A DNA stretch of 64,000 nt from Bizionia sp. M204 (GCF_023205095.1 NZ_CP046242.1:2035001-2099000); one strand, 5' to 3'; positions 41,542 through 50,162 are shown, counted from the first letter of the stretch. Notes: a model not told the origin generated them from the letters alone. Translations and numbers: made by a program.

Positions 41542-42042
41542 CTATTTGAGACACTTGAAGTAATCAAACGGTTCTTGACAATCGTCACACTGGAATTGTG
41601 CTTTACATGCTGTTGAACCAAACTGACTAACCATTCGAGTATTTATGGATCCACATTGTGGACATGTTACTAAACGTTTCCCATGTAGCAAGACATCTTT
41701 ATCTGCTTCCTCACTTAATGGCGCAGCAATACCGTAGTCTTCCAATGCTTTCCTACCTCTTGGTGTAATCCAATCGGTTGTCCAAGCTGGCGCTAAAATT
41801 AACTCTATTTCAGATTCGTATCCCGCAATTTTTAAGGCCGTTTTAATATCGTCTCCAATAACATCCATAGCAGGGCAACCACTATAGGTTGGTGTAATTT
41901 GAACTTTAACCATATTATTTTCTATGATTGCCATGCGAACGACGCCCATATCCATAATTGATAATACAGGTATTTCTGGATCGGAGACTTTTTCAAGAAT
42001 CGGAACTAGTTTTTCATCTATATTTTGTTCTGTTGTTGTCAT
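41542..42042 (-). CDS. paaD: PaaD, 1,2-phenylacetyl-CoA epoxidase maturation subunit
   Basis: The 166-residue protein has an N-terminal MIP18/DUF59-like domain (VSDPEIPVLSIMDMGVVR, TPTYSGCPAMDVI) and a C-terminal cysteine cluster (CPQCGS, then C-KAQFQCDDC-EPFDYFKC), which binds a metal or Fe-S site. PaaD is needed for epoxidase assembly, probably as an Fe-S carrier. The stop is followed by a repeat and paaG. Upstream is paaC, with another repeat between. Confidence 0.93.
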   Translation of the reverse strand: MTTTEQNIDEKLVPILEKVSDPEIPVLSIMDMGVVRMAIIENNMVKVQITPTYSGCPAMDVIGDDIKTALKIAGYESEIELILAPAWTTDWITPRGRKALEDYGIAAPLSEEADKDVLLHGKRLVTCPQCGSINTRMVSQFGSTACKAQFQCDDCQEPFDYFKCLK

Positions 42043-42052
42043 ATTTTAATAA

Positions 42053-42082
42053 AATGAGATTCTTCGCTTTGCTCTGAATGAC
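42053..42082. repeat. TCATTGCGAGGA-family repeat, copy 3 (half element)
   Basis: AATGAGATTCTTCGCTTTGC followed by TCTGAATGAC matches the right half of 33071-33134. A further ATTCCTT/AAGGAAT hairpin follows at about 42102-42120. It lies between paaC and paaD. Confidence 0.75.
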
Positions 42083-42123
42083 ATTCTGTTTATTTAATGA
42101 GATTCCTTTTTCCAAGGAATTTG

Positions 42124-42876
42124 TTACCACTCCATATTAGGATACGCACGTTGCATATATTGTAATTCCGCTAAAATGTAGCCCATATGTTCCGTGTGAA
42201 TACCCTGTTTTCCACCTTTTTGAAAATATTTAGATTCCGGAACCTCTAGCGTAGATTCTTCTAAAATATCGGATACATTTTTGTAATACGCCTCTTTTAA
42301 TTTGGTTACGTCTACGCCAATTCCTTCTTTAACCATGGCTTTATCAGCTTCTGTTTGATGAAACAGCTCGTCTGTGTACGTCCATAAATCATTGATGGCT
42401 GTTTGCATACGCTTATGGCTTTCTTCGGTTCCATCACCAAGACGTTTAATCCAATCGGATGAAAAACGTTGATGATAACTCACTTCTTTAATTGATTTCT
42501 TGGCAATTGCTGACAAGGTTAAATCGGTACTTTTCTGTAATTCTGCTAAAAACAAAAAGTGATATACATCAAACAAAAATTGCCGTGCCATGGTGTAAGC
42601 GAAATCCGTATCTGGTTGTTCTACCAAAAGCACATTTAGGTATTCACGTTCTTGACGCAGCATAGCAATATCATCTTCCGTCCGTTTATCACCAGCTATT
42701 TTTGCTGCATATTGGTAATAACTACGTACTTGCCCGAATAAATCCAAAGAAATATTAGTACAAGCAATGTCGGTTTCCAAACTAGGACCATGACCTGTTA
42801 AGGCTCCCATTCTTTGGCCAAGAATTAAGGAGTTATCGGCTATGCCAAGGATGTATTTGTATAGGTTTTGTTTCAT
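42124..42876 (-). CDS. paaC: PaaC, structural subunit of phenylacetyl-CoA epoxidase
   Basis: The 250-residue helical protein resembles the catalytic PaaA subunit but lacks a full iron site; it stabilises the PaaAC core. Visible family segments are DNSLILGQRMGALTGHGP near residue 12, EDDIAMLRQEREYLNVLLVEQP, and KSIKEVSYHQRFSSDWIKRLGDGTEESHKRMQ. The end EHMGYILAELQYMQRAYPN is the PaaC C-terminal motif. A hexanucleotide repeat precedes it and paaB ends 172 bp upstream. Confidence 0.95.
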   Translation of the reverse strand: MKQNLYKYILGIADNSLILGQRMGALTGHGPSLETDIACTNISLDLFGQVRSYYQYAAKIAGDKRTEDDIAMLRQEREYLNVLLVEQPDTDFAYTMARQFLFDVYHFLFLAELQKSTDLTLSAIAKKSIKEVSYHQRFSSDWIKRLGDGTEESHKRMQTAINDLWTYTDELFHQTEADKAMVKEGIGVDVTKLKEAYYKNVSDILEESTLEVPESKYFQKGGKQGIHTEHMGYILAELQYMQRAYPNMEW

Positions 42877-42880
42877 TAAA

Positions 42881-42916
42881 TTGAAATTGAAATCGAAGTT
42901 GAAATCGAAATTGAAT
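42881..42916. repeat. 6-bp tandem repeat upstream of paaC
   Basis: Six hexamers alternating TTGAAA, TCGAAG/TCGAAA and TTGAAT, directly upstream of the paaC start. Confidence 0.8.
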
Positions 42917-43018
42917 CCAAGTAACTTCAGTTAATGTTTTTTGATTCTTGTTACGATAATCCGAATTAAATAATCATTTAAAAAATGAATTTAGCTTCGA
43001 AATGGCATCTAGACTCCT

Positions 43019-43036
43019 TCCCGACAGCTATCGGGA
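43019..43036. repeat. Small hairpin TCCCGA-CAGCTA-TCGGGA in the paaB-paaC spacer
   Basis: A 6-bp perfect stem around CAGCTA. I recall this near-palindrome as a frequent short intergenic element in Bacteroidota. It ends 13 bp past the paaB stop at 43049, with no T-run, so it is not a standard terminator. Confidence 0.65.
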
Positions 43037-43048
43037 TTCACAGGAATG

Positions 43049-43339
43049 TTACATGTATTTCACCTCATCTGGTAATTCATAAAAAGTTGGATGACGATAG
43101 ACTTTATCTTGAGCGGGCTCAAACATTTCACCATTATGCTCTGGATTGGATGCTGTGATATTTTTGGATTCTACAACCCAAATACTCACACCTTCATTGC
43201 GTCTTGTGTAGACATCGCGTGCATTTTCTAATGCCATTTCAGCATCTGCAGCGTGCAAACTTCCAAAATGACGATGTTCTAATCCGTTTTTACTTCTTAC
43301 AAAGACTTCCCAAAGTGGCCAGTTTTTTTTATCAGACAT
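43049..43339 (-). CDS. paaB: PaaB, small subunit of phenylacetyl-CoA epoxidase
   Basis: The ATG at 43339 (MSDKKNWPLWEVFVRSKNG) gives 96 residues, the usual PaaB length. The longer in-frame start at 43387 runs into a 7-bp tandem repeat and is rejected. HFGSLHAADAEMALENARDV and TRRNEGVSIWVV are PaaB hallmarks. It is thought to connect the PaaAC core with the reductase PaaE. It lies between paaA (58 bp upstream) and paaC in the operon. Confidence 0.95.
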   Translation of the reverse strand: MSDKKNWPLWEVFVRSKNGLEHRHFGSLHAADAEMALENARDVYTRRNEGVSIWVVESKNITASNPEHNGEMFEPAQDKVYRHPTFYELPDEVKYM

Positions 43340-43344
43340 AATTA

Positions 43345-43367
43345 TTGTTGATTGTTGATTGTTGATT
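43345..43367. repeat. 7-bp tandem repeat (TTGTTGA), 3 units
   Basis: Three perfect heptamers plus two bases, between paaA and paaB and directly upstream of the paaB start. Confidence 0.85.
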
Positions 43368-43397
43368 CTGAAATAAGAATTCCTCAATCATAAATTA

Positions 43398-44354
43398 TTA
43401 AATTGCTTGTTTTTCTTTACGTTCCTGTTGTTTTTCTGCGTAAACCATAGCGGCATCACGAACCCATTCGCCTTTTTCCCAGGCTCCTACTCGTGCTTTC
43501 ATGCGCTCCTTGTTCATTGGGCCATGCCCTTTAACAACTTGCCAAAATTCATCCCAATCAATTTCGCCAAAATCGTAAACTCCTTTTTCTTCATTCCATT
43601 TTAAATCGGGATCTGGAATGGTTAGCCCAATTAAATCCGCTTGAGGAACGGTTTGATCTATAAACTGCTGACGCAAATCGTCATTAGATTTTCGTTTTAA
43701 TTTCCATTTCATGGATTGTTCGGTATGAATGGATTCAGCATCTGTTGGGCCTAACATCATTAAACTTGGCCACCACCAACGATTTAGAGCATCTTGTGCC
43801 ATTTCTTTTTGTTCTGGTGTTCCATTTGCCAGTTTAATCATGATTTCATAACCTTGACGCTGATGAAAACTTTCTTCTTTACAAACACGAACCATAGCAC
43901 GCGCATAGGGCCCGAAAGACGTATTACATAAAGGTACTTGGTTAATTATAGCTGCTCCATCTACCAACCAACCAATGGCTCCCATATCTGCCCATGTAAT
44001 GGTTGGGTAATTAAATATGGATGAATATTTGGCCTTTCCGGAGTGTAATTGCTCATATAACTCATCGCGTGAAACGCCTAAAGTTTCACAAGCGGAATAC
44101 AAATACAATCCGTGACCAGCTTCATCTTGAACTTTGGCTAAAAGAGCTACTTTTCTGCGTAATGAAGGTGCTCTAGTAATCCAGTTTCCTTCCGGCAACA
44201 TACCCACAATTTCAGAATGCGCGTGTTGAGACATTTGCCTAATATGCGTTTGTCTATACTTTTCTGGCATCCAATCTTTAGGCTCAATTTTTTCATCACG
44301 TGCAATCCGTGCTTCAAATTGTTTTTCTAGATTTTTGATTTGTTCTTCGCTCAT
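43398..44354 (-). CDS. paaA: PaaA, catalytic subunit of phenylacetyl-CoA epoxidase
   Basis: The ATG at 44354 gives [18 protein letters not shown] and 318 residues; the longer in-frame start at 44417 begins with repeat-derived residues. This ferritin-like diiron oxygenase adds an oxygen atom to the aromatic ring of phenylacetyl-CoA. Iron-site helices include [14 protein letters not shown] (EDE-type and H) and [15 protein letters not shown] with ExxH, and [21 protein letters not shown] is family-typical. It is the second gene of the operon after paaE. Confidence 0.95.
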   Translation of the reverse strand: MSEEQIKNLEKQFEARIARDEKIEPKDWMPEKYRQTHIRQMSQHAHSEIVGMLPEGNWITRAPSLRRKVALLAKVQDEAGHGLYLYSACETLGVSRDELYEQLHSGKAKYSSIFNYPTITWADMGAIGWLVDGAAIINQVPLCNTSFGPYARAMVRVCKEESFHQRQGYEIMIKLANGTPEQKEMAQDALNRWWWPSLMMLGPTDAESIHTEQSMKWKLKRKSNDDLRQQFIDQTVPQADLIGLTIPDPDLKWNEEKGVYDFGEIDWDEFWQVVKGHGPMNKERMKARVGAWEKGEWVRDAAMVYAEKQQERKEKQAI

Positions 44355-44437
44355 AATTATTTGAGATTTTTGATTTGCGAAATCTAATTGTTGAAATTTA
44401 TATTTCCACTCATGCAATCGCTAATCTTATTATTTTT

Positions 44438-45511
44438 TTAAACATCAAAATCAACTACCACTTTATCCGTAGTTGGAACTGCTTGGCAACTTAACACAAA
44501 GTTTTGTGCCACTTCTTTTTCTTCAAGTGCGTAATTGACTTTCATTTTTACGGAACCTTCTACAACCTGACATTTACAGGTGCTACAAACGCCTCCTTTG
44601 CAAGCAAAGGGCAAATCAGCGCCTGCGGCTAATGCACCATCTAAAATATTATCGAAATCATCATCCATAACAAAATGAAATTCTTTTCCACCATCAATAA
44701 TCGTAACTTGAGTACCATCAACTTTTTCATCTAGAACTTCTGCAATTTGTCTGTTTTCTTCTTCGGAACTTCCAGAGAAAAATAATTCAAAGTGAATATT
44801 CTCTTTCGGCATTCCAGCCGCTTGCAACTCATCGCGAATAAGGAAAATCATATCTTGAGGTCCGCAAATAAATGCATGATTGGTATCGGGAACATCAATA
44901 AACCGATTGGTTAAAATCACTAATTTTTCTTTATCAAAACGACCATTTAAAAATGGAATATCCCGTTGTTCTTTTGTTAAGAAATAAAACACCTGAAAAC
45001 GACCAAAAAATTCATTTTTAAGTTGTTCAATTTCTTCTTTAAAGATAATGGATTTAACGGTTCTATTCAAATAAAACAATTTGAATGTGCTGTTAGGTTC
45101 CGAAAGTAAATGTGTTTTAATAATGGACAACATAGGCGTTATACCACTTCCTGCAGCAAAAGCAATGTAATTTTTAGAACTTTCTGGTTCACAATCCACA
45201 AAAAACTCGCCATGAGGTGCCATAACTTGAAGTTCGTCACCTTTTTTTAGCGTATTAAAAGCGTAATTAGAAAAAACACCGCCTCTAATGGTTTTTACTG
45301 CTACCTTCCACTCATTGTCTAATGGACTTGAGCAAAGTGAGTAGTTCCGGCGTATGTCTTCGCCATTTATTTCCTTGCGCAACGTAAGATGTTGCCCTTG
45401 TTTAAATTGGAATTTGGTTTTTAAATCATCCGGAATATCAAAAGAAACAACAACCGTATCTTTTGTTTCTTTATATATATCTGCAACTTTTAAGTTGTAA
45501 AAATCTGCCAT
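44438..45511 (-). CDS. paaE: PaaE, reductase subunit of phenylacetyl-CoA epoxidase
   Basis: The ATG at 45511 (MADFYNLKVADIYKE, 357 residues) fits other PaaE starts; ATG 45523 (4 residues longer) is also possible, while a further TTG is rejected as lying in the operator. Domains in order: FAD-binding (RRNYSLCSSP with RxYS), NAD-binding (AAGSGITPMLSI, CGPQDMIF), and a C-terminal 2Fe-2S ferredoxin domain (FACKGGVCSTCKCQVVEG). It passes electrons from NADPH to the diiron site of PaaA. It is first gene after the regulator. Confidence 0.95.
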   Translation of the reverse strand: MADFYNLKVADIYKETKDTVVVSFDIPDDLKTKFQFKQGQHLTLRKEINGEDIRRNYSLCSSPLDNEWKVAVKTIRGGVFSNYAFNTLKKGDELQVMAPHGEFFVDCEPESSKNYIAFAAGSGITPMLSIIKTHLLSEPNSTFKLFYLNRTVKSIIFKEEIEQLKNEFFGRFQVFYFLTKEQRDIPFLNGRFDKEKLVILTNRFIDVPDTNHAFICGPQDMIFLIRDELQAAGMPKENIHFELFFSGSSEEENRQIAEVLDEKVDGTQVTIIDGGKEFHFVMDDDFDNILDGALAAGADLPFACKGGVCSTCKCQVVEGSVKMKVNYALEEKEVAQNFVLSCQAVPTTDKVVVDFDV

Positions 45512-45528
45512 ATTAAAATTCATATCAT

Positions 45529-45548
45529 AAACTAACAACTGTTAGTTT
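45529..45548. promoter_or_regulatory. Perfect inverted repeat, likely PaaR/TetR operator
   Basis: AAACTAACA-AC-TGTTAGTTT: two 9-bp arms with a 2-bp centre, typical of TetR-family sites. It begins about where the paaE transcript should start, so a bound repressor would block transcription. It lies between the tetR stop and the paaE start. Confidence 0.75.
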
Positions 45549-45554
45549 GGGATA

Positions 45555-45562
45555 CAAATTTA
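45555..45562 (-). promoter_or_regulatory. -7 element of the paaE-led operon
   Basis: On the minus strand TAAATTTG matches TAnnTTTG. The predicted start is about 45548, at the edge of the inverted repeat. No clear TTG is seen at the -33 position, so the promoter may be weak. Confidence 0.6.
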
Positions 45563-45578
45563 CAAAATAAATTACTAA

Positions 45579-46148
45579 CTATTTGTTAATTCCATTGATT
45601 AAGACCTGACTTAAACTTACTGCAAGTGTTTCTGGGGAAACATCTTCCTTTTTAGGAATCCAAAGGTAGAGTGAACGCAGTGTGGAGAGTATAGAAAACA
45701 ACATAACTTCCACATTGGAATTTATAATTTCATTCTGTTTAATACCTTCTAATAAAATACTTCTAAAATCAGCTTCATAACCATTTCTCAATGATAAGTA
45801 ATAGCCTCTTTTTTCTTCTAAATGCATCCAGTCGTTATTTAAAGAAGCCATACCATAAGTATTTTGTGCTGTAATATCCACATGAAGTTTTACGACAGCC
45901 TGAACTTTCTGAATGGTTGAAATATCTGATGTTTTTATGTCTTGCATACCATTGGTAAACGCTTCCGCCAGCGAAATAATAATCACTTTTAGTAGTTCTT
46001 GTTTGGAACTAATATGATTGTACAAACTAGCCGCTTTCATTCCCATAGCGGTTGCAATATCTCTCATGGTCACAGCACTGTAGCCTTTTTCTTTAAATAG
46101 TTTGGCTGCTGTTTTTATAATTTCTTCTTTCCTGGTTTCTGACTTCAA
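45579..46148 (-). CDS. paaR: TetR family regulator of the paa cluster (PaaR-type)
   Basis: The 189-residue protein has an N-terminal helix-turn-helix (MRDIATAMGMKAASLYNHI, about 27-46) and a helical ligand-binding domain. Its only in-frame start that keeps the helix-turn-helix is TTG at 46148; a nearby ATG (46161 region) is out of frame. It is upstream of paaE in the same direction. Phenylacetyl-CoA-responsive TetR proteins (PaaR) control such clusters in other bacteria, so the same is inferred here, and the inverted repeat at 45529-45548 fits. Confidence 0.8.
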   Translation of the reverse strand: MKSETRKEEIIKTAAKLFKEKGYSAVTMRDIATAMGMKAASLYNHISSKQELLKVIIISLAEAFTNGMQDIKTSDISTIQKVQAVVKLHVDITAQNTYGMASLNNDWMHLEEKRGYYLSLRNGYEADFRSILLEGIKQNEIINSNVEVMLFSILSTLRSLYLWIPKKEDVSPETLAVSLSQVLINGINK

Positions 46149-46221
46149 ATTGCGTTTGCATTTGATTTAACAATAAAAATTTCCTACCTTTTATGTGTAA
46201 ATGTAAATAAAAAGATAGACT

Positions 46222-46527
46222 ATGGGGGTTTTTGATTTTATATTTGGTGCTAAAAAACGCCAAGTTCAGATGTATTTAGATAATGGCGCAACGATATTAG
46301 ATGTTAGGAATAAACATGAATGGGATCGTGGTCATATTGAACAAGCAGTACATATTCCATTAGATGAATTACGCAATAGAATAGCAGAAGTAAAACAATT
46401 AAAAAAACCTATTGTTGTTTGTTGTGAAAGTGGTGTTCGATCAGCGAAAGCAGCTAAATACTTAAACCTTCAGAATATTGATGCAACCAATGGTGGTGGT
46501 TGGGTAAGATTACAAAGCAGATTATAA
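46222..46527 (+). CDS. Rhodanese-like domain protein
   Basis: The 101-residue protein is a single rhodanese domain: ILDVRNKHEWDRGHIEQAVHIP (in two pieces: ILDVRNKHEWDRGH, IEQAVHIP) and the active-site loop VVCCESGVRSAKAAKYL with the sulfur-carrying cysteine. It probably transfers sulfur or acts in persulfide handling in the cytoplasm. No fused partner. It is divergent from the tetR gene, and its stop overlaps that of the convergent DUF4230 gene by six bases (TTATAA). Confidence 0.92.
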   Translation: MGVFDFIFGAKKRQVQMYLDNGATILDVRNKHEWDRGHIEQAVHIPLDELRNRIAEVKQLKKPIVVCCESGVRSAKAAKYLNLQNIDATNGGGWVRLQSRL

Positions 46528-47136
46528 TTTTAAGGTGTTTAAAGCATCTTGATTTATAATTTCCACATTATTATATTCCAATGTCCAGCCTAATGAATTG
46601 GTTAGAATATAAAATTTTGCTAACTCACTTATTAATCTATTTTGTGCATTAGCTTTCATATCAGATTTATCTAACTTTTTTAACAAGGATTTTTTTACCA
46701 ACTCTTTAATGTTGTTATAATCTCTTGCCTCGAACGGATTGAAAAAATCGGCCTCTATATCATAATATTCCAAATCGGGACTTATTTTAATTTCCTCTTT
46801 AGGTATACTTAAGATGGTTAATGCTTTAGAGGATTCATCAATTTTATATTCAATTTTACTCAAATCATACGATATAAAAACATCCGCATTTACAACAACC
46901 AAGGCCTTTTTATTAGACGTGAAATAACTACCAAACAACTCTTTGGAATTGGTATAATTCAGTACCTGACTAAAATGTCCTTCGGTAACAATTAACTTCC
47001 CCACATTTTTAATTTGCTCTTGAATAAGCGCAGAGCTTTCTTTAAGTGTCGCTTGATTTTCTTTTTTATCGCCACAATACTTAAATGCAAAAAGCACGAC
47101 TAGCGTAATAACAGCACCAAATAGAATTTTTCTCAT
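46522..47136 (-). CDS. DUF4230 domain protein
   Basis: The 204-residue protein has a short N-terminal membrane or signal segment (ILFGAVITLVVLFAFKY) and the body of DUF4230: KNVGKLIVTEGHFSQVLNY in two parts, YDLSKIEYKIDESSKALTIL, and a C-terminal helical region ending LGWTLEYNNVEI. DUF4230 proteins are envelope-associated and uncharacterised. It overlaps the rhodanese gene tail to tail by 6 bp. Confidence 0.8.
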   Translation of the reverse strand: MRKILFGAVITLVVLFAFKYCGDKKENQATLKESSALIQEQIKNVGKLIVTEGHFSQVLNYTNSKELFGSYFTSNKKALVVVNADVFISYDLSKIEYKIDESSKALTILSIPKEEIKISPDLEYYDIEADFFNPFEARDYNNIKELVKKSLLKKLDKSDMKANAQNRLISELAKFYILTNSLGWTLEYNNVEIINQDALNTLKL

Positions 47137-47193
47137 ACACGAATGTACGAAAAATCAATTTGCAAATATTTATTCCGATTAAAATGAATAGCT

Positions 47194-47844
47194 CTAAATC
47201 AAATTATTCTTTTTAGCCTTACTAACAGCTTCTAATTTGTTATGAACCTGTAATTTCTTGTAAATATTCTCGATGTGTTTTCTAACCGTTCCTGCAGAAA
47301 GGAATAAGTTTTCAGCAATTAAATTATAACTCAAGCCTTTACTTAACTGCTCTAACACCTCAACCTCACGCTGTGTTAATTTAATTACTTCTTGATCTTT
47401 TTTACTTTCAATATCCATGGGGTTCCGTAATAATTTGAGCGTTTTCATGGCAATGGACGGGTTCATGGCTGCGCCGCCATTCATGGTTTCCTGAATCCCA
47501 TTGTATAAATCTTTGGCATTAATTTCTTTTAGCAAATAACCATCTGCACCCGCTTTAATAGCGTTGAAAATATTTTCATCATTATCAAAAACGGTAAGCA
47601 TGATAATTTTTATATGAGGAAATTTTTGCTTGACAATTTCTGTAGATTCTATGCCATTTAAAATAGGCATTTCAATATCCATTAAAATTAAATCTAGGTT
47701 GTGATTTCCACTTAATTTAAGCAATAAATCAGATCCATGACATGCTGTAAATTTTACATCTAAATCGTCAAAAAATGATAATTTTTCCTTGACCGCATTA
47801 ATTAGAAATGAGTTATCATCTACAATCGCTATTTTAACATTCAT
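47194..47844 (-). CDS. NarL/FixJ family response regulator
   Basis: The 216-residue protein has a receiver domain (phosphoacceptor Asp56 in LDLILMDIEMP, conserved TVFDNDEN-type region and lysine in GYLLKEI) and a LuxR-type helix-turn-helix (LTQREVEVLEQLSKGLSYNLIAENLFLSAGTV). It should be phosphorylated by the upstream TPR kinase (57 bp away, same strand) and control unknown targets. Confidence 0.93.
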   Translation of the reverse strand: MNVKIAIVDDNSFLINAVKEKLSFFDDLDVKFTACHGSDLLLKLSGNHNLDLILMDIEMPILNGIESTEIVKQKFPHIKIIMLTVFDNDENIFNAIKAGADGYLLKEINAKDLYNGIQETMNGGAAMNPSIAMKTLKLLRNPMDIESKKDQEVIKLTQREVEVLEQLSKGLSYNLIAENLFLSAGTVRKHIENIYKKLQVHNKLEAVSKAKKNNLI

Positions 47845-47900
47845 GTTGGTTGGTTTTTATTAAAAATAGACATTTTATAAACTACAGACTATACGATGAA

Positions 47901-49730
47901 TTACGTATTTTCAAATCTGTAAACATGAATCTTTGTTCCTTGATTTTCAGAGCTTATAATATCCAACTTTGCGTTTAAATCATGTGCACGTTTCTTAATA
48001 TTTTGCAGGCCGTTTCCATCGGTTACATCCTTTATATTAAACCCCGTTCCGTTATCCGTAATGATTAATTCGAAGTCATCATTTTTAGAAAAAATTTGAA
48101 CGTCAATAACCGTGGCATTGGCGTATTTTAAGGCATTATTTACAGCTTCTTGGATTATTCTGTAAATATTCATGCCCTGAACAGAGGTGAATAATTTATT
48201 AGAATTGACCTCCTTATTTACTTGGAAATTGAAGTTAATTGCATCTGAAGAGGTATTCGCTTTTTCAATAAAATTTGAAATTCTAGATTGTAAATCTTCA
48301 ATAGAAATTTCACTTTTATTCATAGCCCAAATCGTATCGCGCAGCTCGTAAATAGTGGATGTTGTAAATTGACTAATGGTTTCTAATTTAGCATTTAAAT
48401 TATCTGGAAGTTTAAACCCATATTTTAAATTATCTAAAGAGGAAATTATAAACGTGAGTTGCGCACCAATGTTATCATGCAAGTCGCGACTTATGCGTAA
48501 GCGCTGTTCTTGCAAGTGATTTTGTGTTTCAATTTTAACCAAGGCTTCTTTGAGTTCGCCTTCTTTTTTAAGCTGTTTGTTTTTCAGTTTTTGCTGATTA
48601 TAAACTAAAAAACCCAATAATGAAATTACCGCAGCCAAACCAGCCAAGCCTAAAATAAAACTATTTTTCTCACTAATATCGCGTTCTTTTTCCGCTAAAT
48701 CAGCACGTTGAAGCAAGATTTCATTTTCTTTCTTTTCGGTTTCAAACTCTATTTTTAATTGCTCTACTTTATTGCTTGTTTCAGTATTGAGAACGCTATC
48801 TTTTAATGTTTGAAATTTTTTGCCAAATAAATATGCTTGTTTATAATCATTCATTTGCACATAAGCATTGGAAATAGATTCATAACAATACCTTTCCAAC
48901 CCTTTATATTTCCCCTTTTTAGCTAAAGACGCACTTATTTGATAATTTTTTATAGCATCTGAAAATAAGTTTTGCTTAAGTAGCACATCGGCTAAATGGG
49001 TATAATTTACGGCAATGCCATAACTGTCCTTTATTTTAGTTCTTACAGCGCTTGAGCTATCAATATAAATTTTGGCTAGTTCCAGTTTATTGTCGTCAGC
49101 ATAAACAGTGGCAACATTAGCATAGCCATAACCAAGTCCCACACTATCCTTTAATTTCTTCTTGAGATTTAAGGACTTTTTAGTATAAAATAAAGCGCTA
49201 TCACGTTTTTTATTAATGGTAAGAACTATACCATAATTATCATAAAGCGGATCTATTTCTGTTGTGTTTTTCTCTTGTTCCAATAACTTAATACCTTTTC
49301 GCATGTAGCGTAAGGCATTTTCCATATCACTGTATTTTAAGTTATAACCAAGTTGCCCATAAGCAATTCCTGCTTTTACATGGTTGCCAAGCGACTCATA
49401 AATTTTTATTGATTTCAGAACGTATTCGGTTCGCTTTTCAAAATTTTCCTTGTACGCATAAATCTGTCCCAACTTTAAATAAATATCTCCTAAAGTTGTA
49501 CTATCCTCCAACTTTATTGCTAAATCCACACCTTTAAAAAAAAAATTTTCAGAGGTTCTAACATCACCCACAAATTTATCATAAGGAATCTTATTAATTG
49601 CCTGCAACTGATTAGCTTCTGAAAGCGAATGAAGCGTTTGACCCAAACTATCTAGATAGCGAACCTGTGTTTGTGAAAAACTATAGAAACCTAAAAGCAA
49701 TGCTATTGGTACGAGTAGAATTTTCTTCAT
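47901..49730 (-). CDS. TPR-containing sensor histidine kinase (HisKA_3 type)
   Basis: The 609-residue protein has a signal peptide, a TPR region (about 75-310) that is likely periplasmic, a coiled coil (325-355), one membrane helix (358-377), and a cytoplasmic kinase. The phospho-accepting histidine is His418 in RDLHDNIGAQLTF. The ATP domain has IIQEAVNNALKYANA (N box), ITDNGTGFN (G1) and GNGLQNIKKRAHDLNA (G2). It forms a pair with the downstream response regulator, and a small membrane protein gene lies 8 bp upstream. Confidence 0.94.
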   Translation of the reverse strand: MKKILLVPIALLLGFYSFSQTQVRYLDSLGQTLHSLSEANQLQAINKIPYDKFVGDVRTSENFFFKGVDLAIKLEDSTTLGDIYLKLGQIYAYKENFEKRTEYVLKSIKIYESLGNHVKAGIAYGQLGYNLKYSDMENALRYMRKGIKLLEQEKNTTEIDPLYDNYGIVLTINKKRDSALFYTKKSLNLKKKLKDSVGLGYGYANVATVYADDNKLELAKIYIDSSSAVRTKIKDSYGIAVNYTHLADVLLKQNLFSDAIKNYQISASLAKKGKYKGLERYCYESISNAYVQMNDYKQAYLFGKKFQTLKDSVLNTETSNKVEQLKIEFETEKKENEILLQRADLAEKERDISEKNSFILGLAGLAAVISLLGFLVYNQQKLKNKQLKKEGELKEALVKIETQNHLQEQRLRISRDLHDNIGAQLTFIISSLDNLKYGFKLPDNLNAKLETISQFTTSTIYELRDTIWAMNKSEISIEDLQSRISNFIEKANTSSDAINFNFQVNKEVNSNKLFTSVQGMNIYRIIQEAVNNALKYANATVIDVQIFSKNDDFELIITDNGTGFNIKDVTDGNGLQNIKKRAHDLNAKLDIISSENQGTKIHVYRFENT

Positions 49731-49738
49731 ATAACTAA

Positions 49739-50011
49739 TTAATATCGTTCTTCTAATATAGCTTTTTTTAACAAAAGTAACTCTTGCGTTATTTCAAATA
49801 ATTTTTTAAACAAGTTTTTGTTAAACGTTTCAAGATAGTTGGTTTTTAATTCCATTTCCTTATACGTTTTAACGCCTAAAGCAAATTGCTTTTCAAGATC
49901 TATATACTGTTTAGCCGCTGTTTTTATGAACGATCTGGTATCCAAGAGCACTTTTATTGTACGAACCATTAAAATAAAAATAAGACTATATAATAGAAGA
50001 AGTAAAATCAT
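49739..50011 (-). CDS. Small membrane/coiled-coil protein upstream of the kinase
   Basis: The 90-residue protein (start ATG 50011; a TTG further up is rejected) has one N-terminal membrane helix (MILLLLLYSLIFILMV) then a coiled-coil region (FIKTAAKQYIDLEKQFALGVKTY) ending LLLKKAILEERY. It stops 8 bp before the TPR kinase gene, suggesting one transcript with the kinase and regulator. No known domain. It may modulate or assemble with the kinase (inference). It could also be a chance open frame, but the membrane/coiled-coil layout argues for a real gene. Confidence 0.55.
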   Translation of the reverse strand: MILLLLLYSLIFILMVRTIKVLLDTRSFIKTAAKQYIDLEKQFALGVKTYKEMELKTNYLETFNKNLFKKLFEITQELLLLKKAILEERY

Positions 50012-50162
50012 TGTTTCACTAGAAATTAGACACAAAAAAAACACCAATTAGGAAAAGCTTTTGACCGTTCGCAAAATTGATGTTTTATTATATAATAATT
50101 AATAGCATTTTAAAACTACAATTAAATATGTGACAACAATTATTTTTTCGACCAACTGCTTT

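Noticed and set aside
45536-45538. TTG start for paaE giving a protein 9 residues longer
   Set aside because: It would lie inside the inverted repeat next to the predicted transcription start; ATG 45511 fits family starts better.
46149-46161. ATG upstream of the TetR gene start
   Set aside because: The ATG is out of frame with the helix-turn-helix reading frame, so TTG at 46148 is the start.
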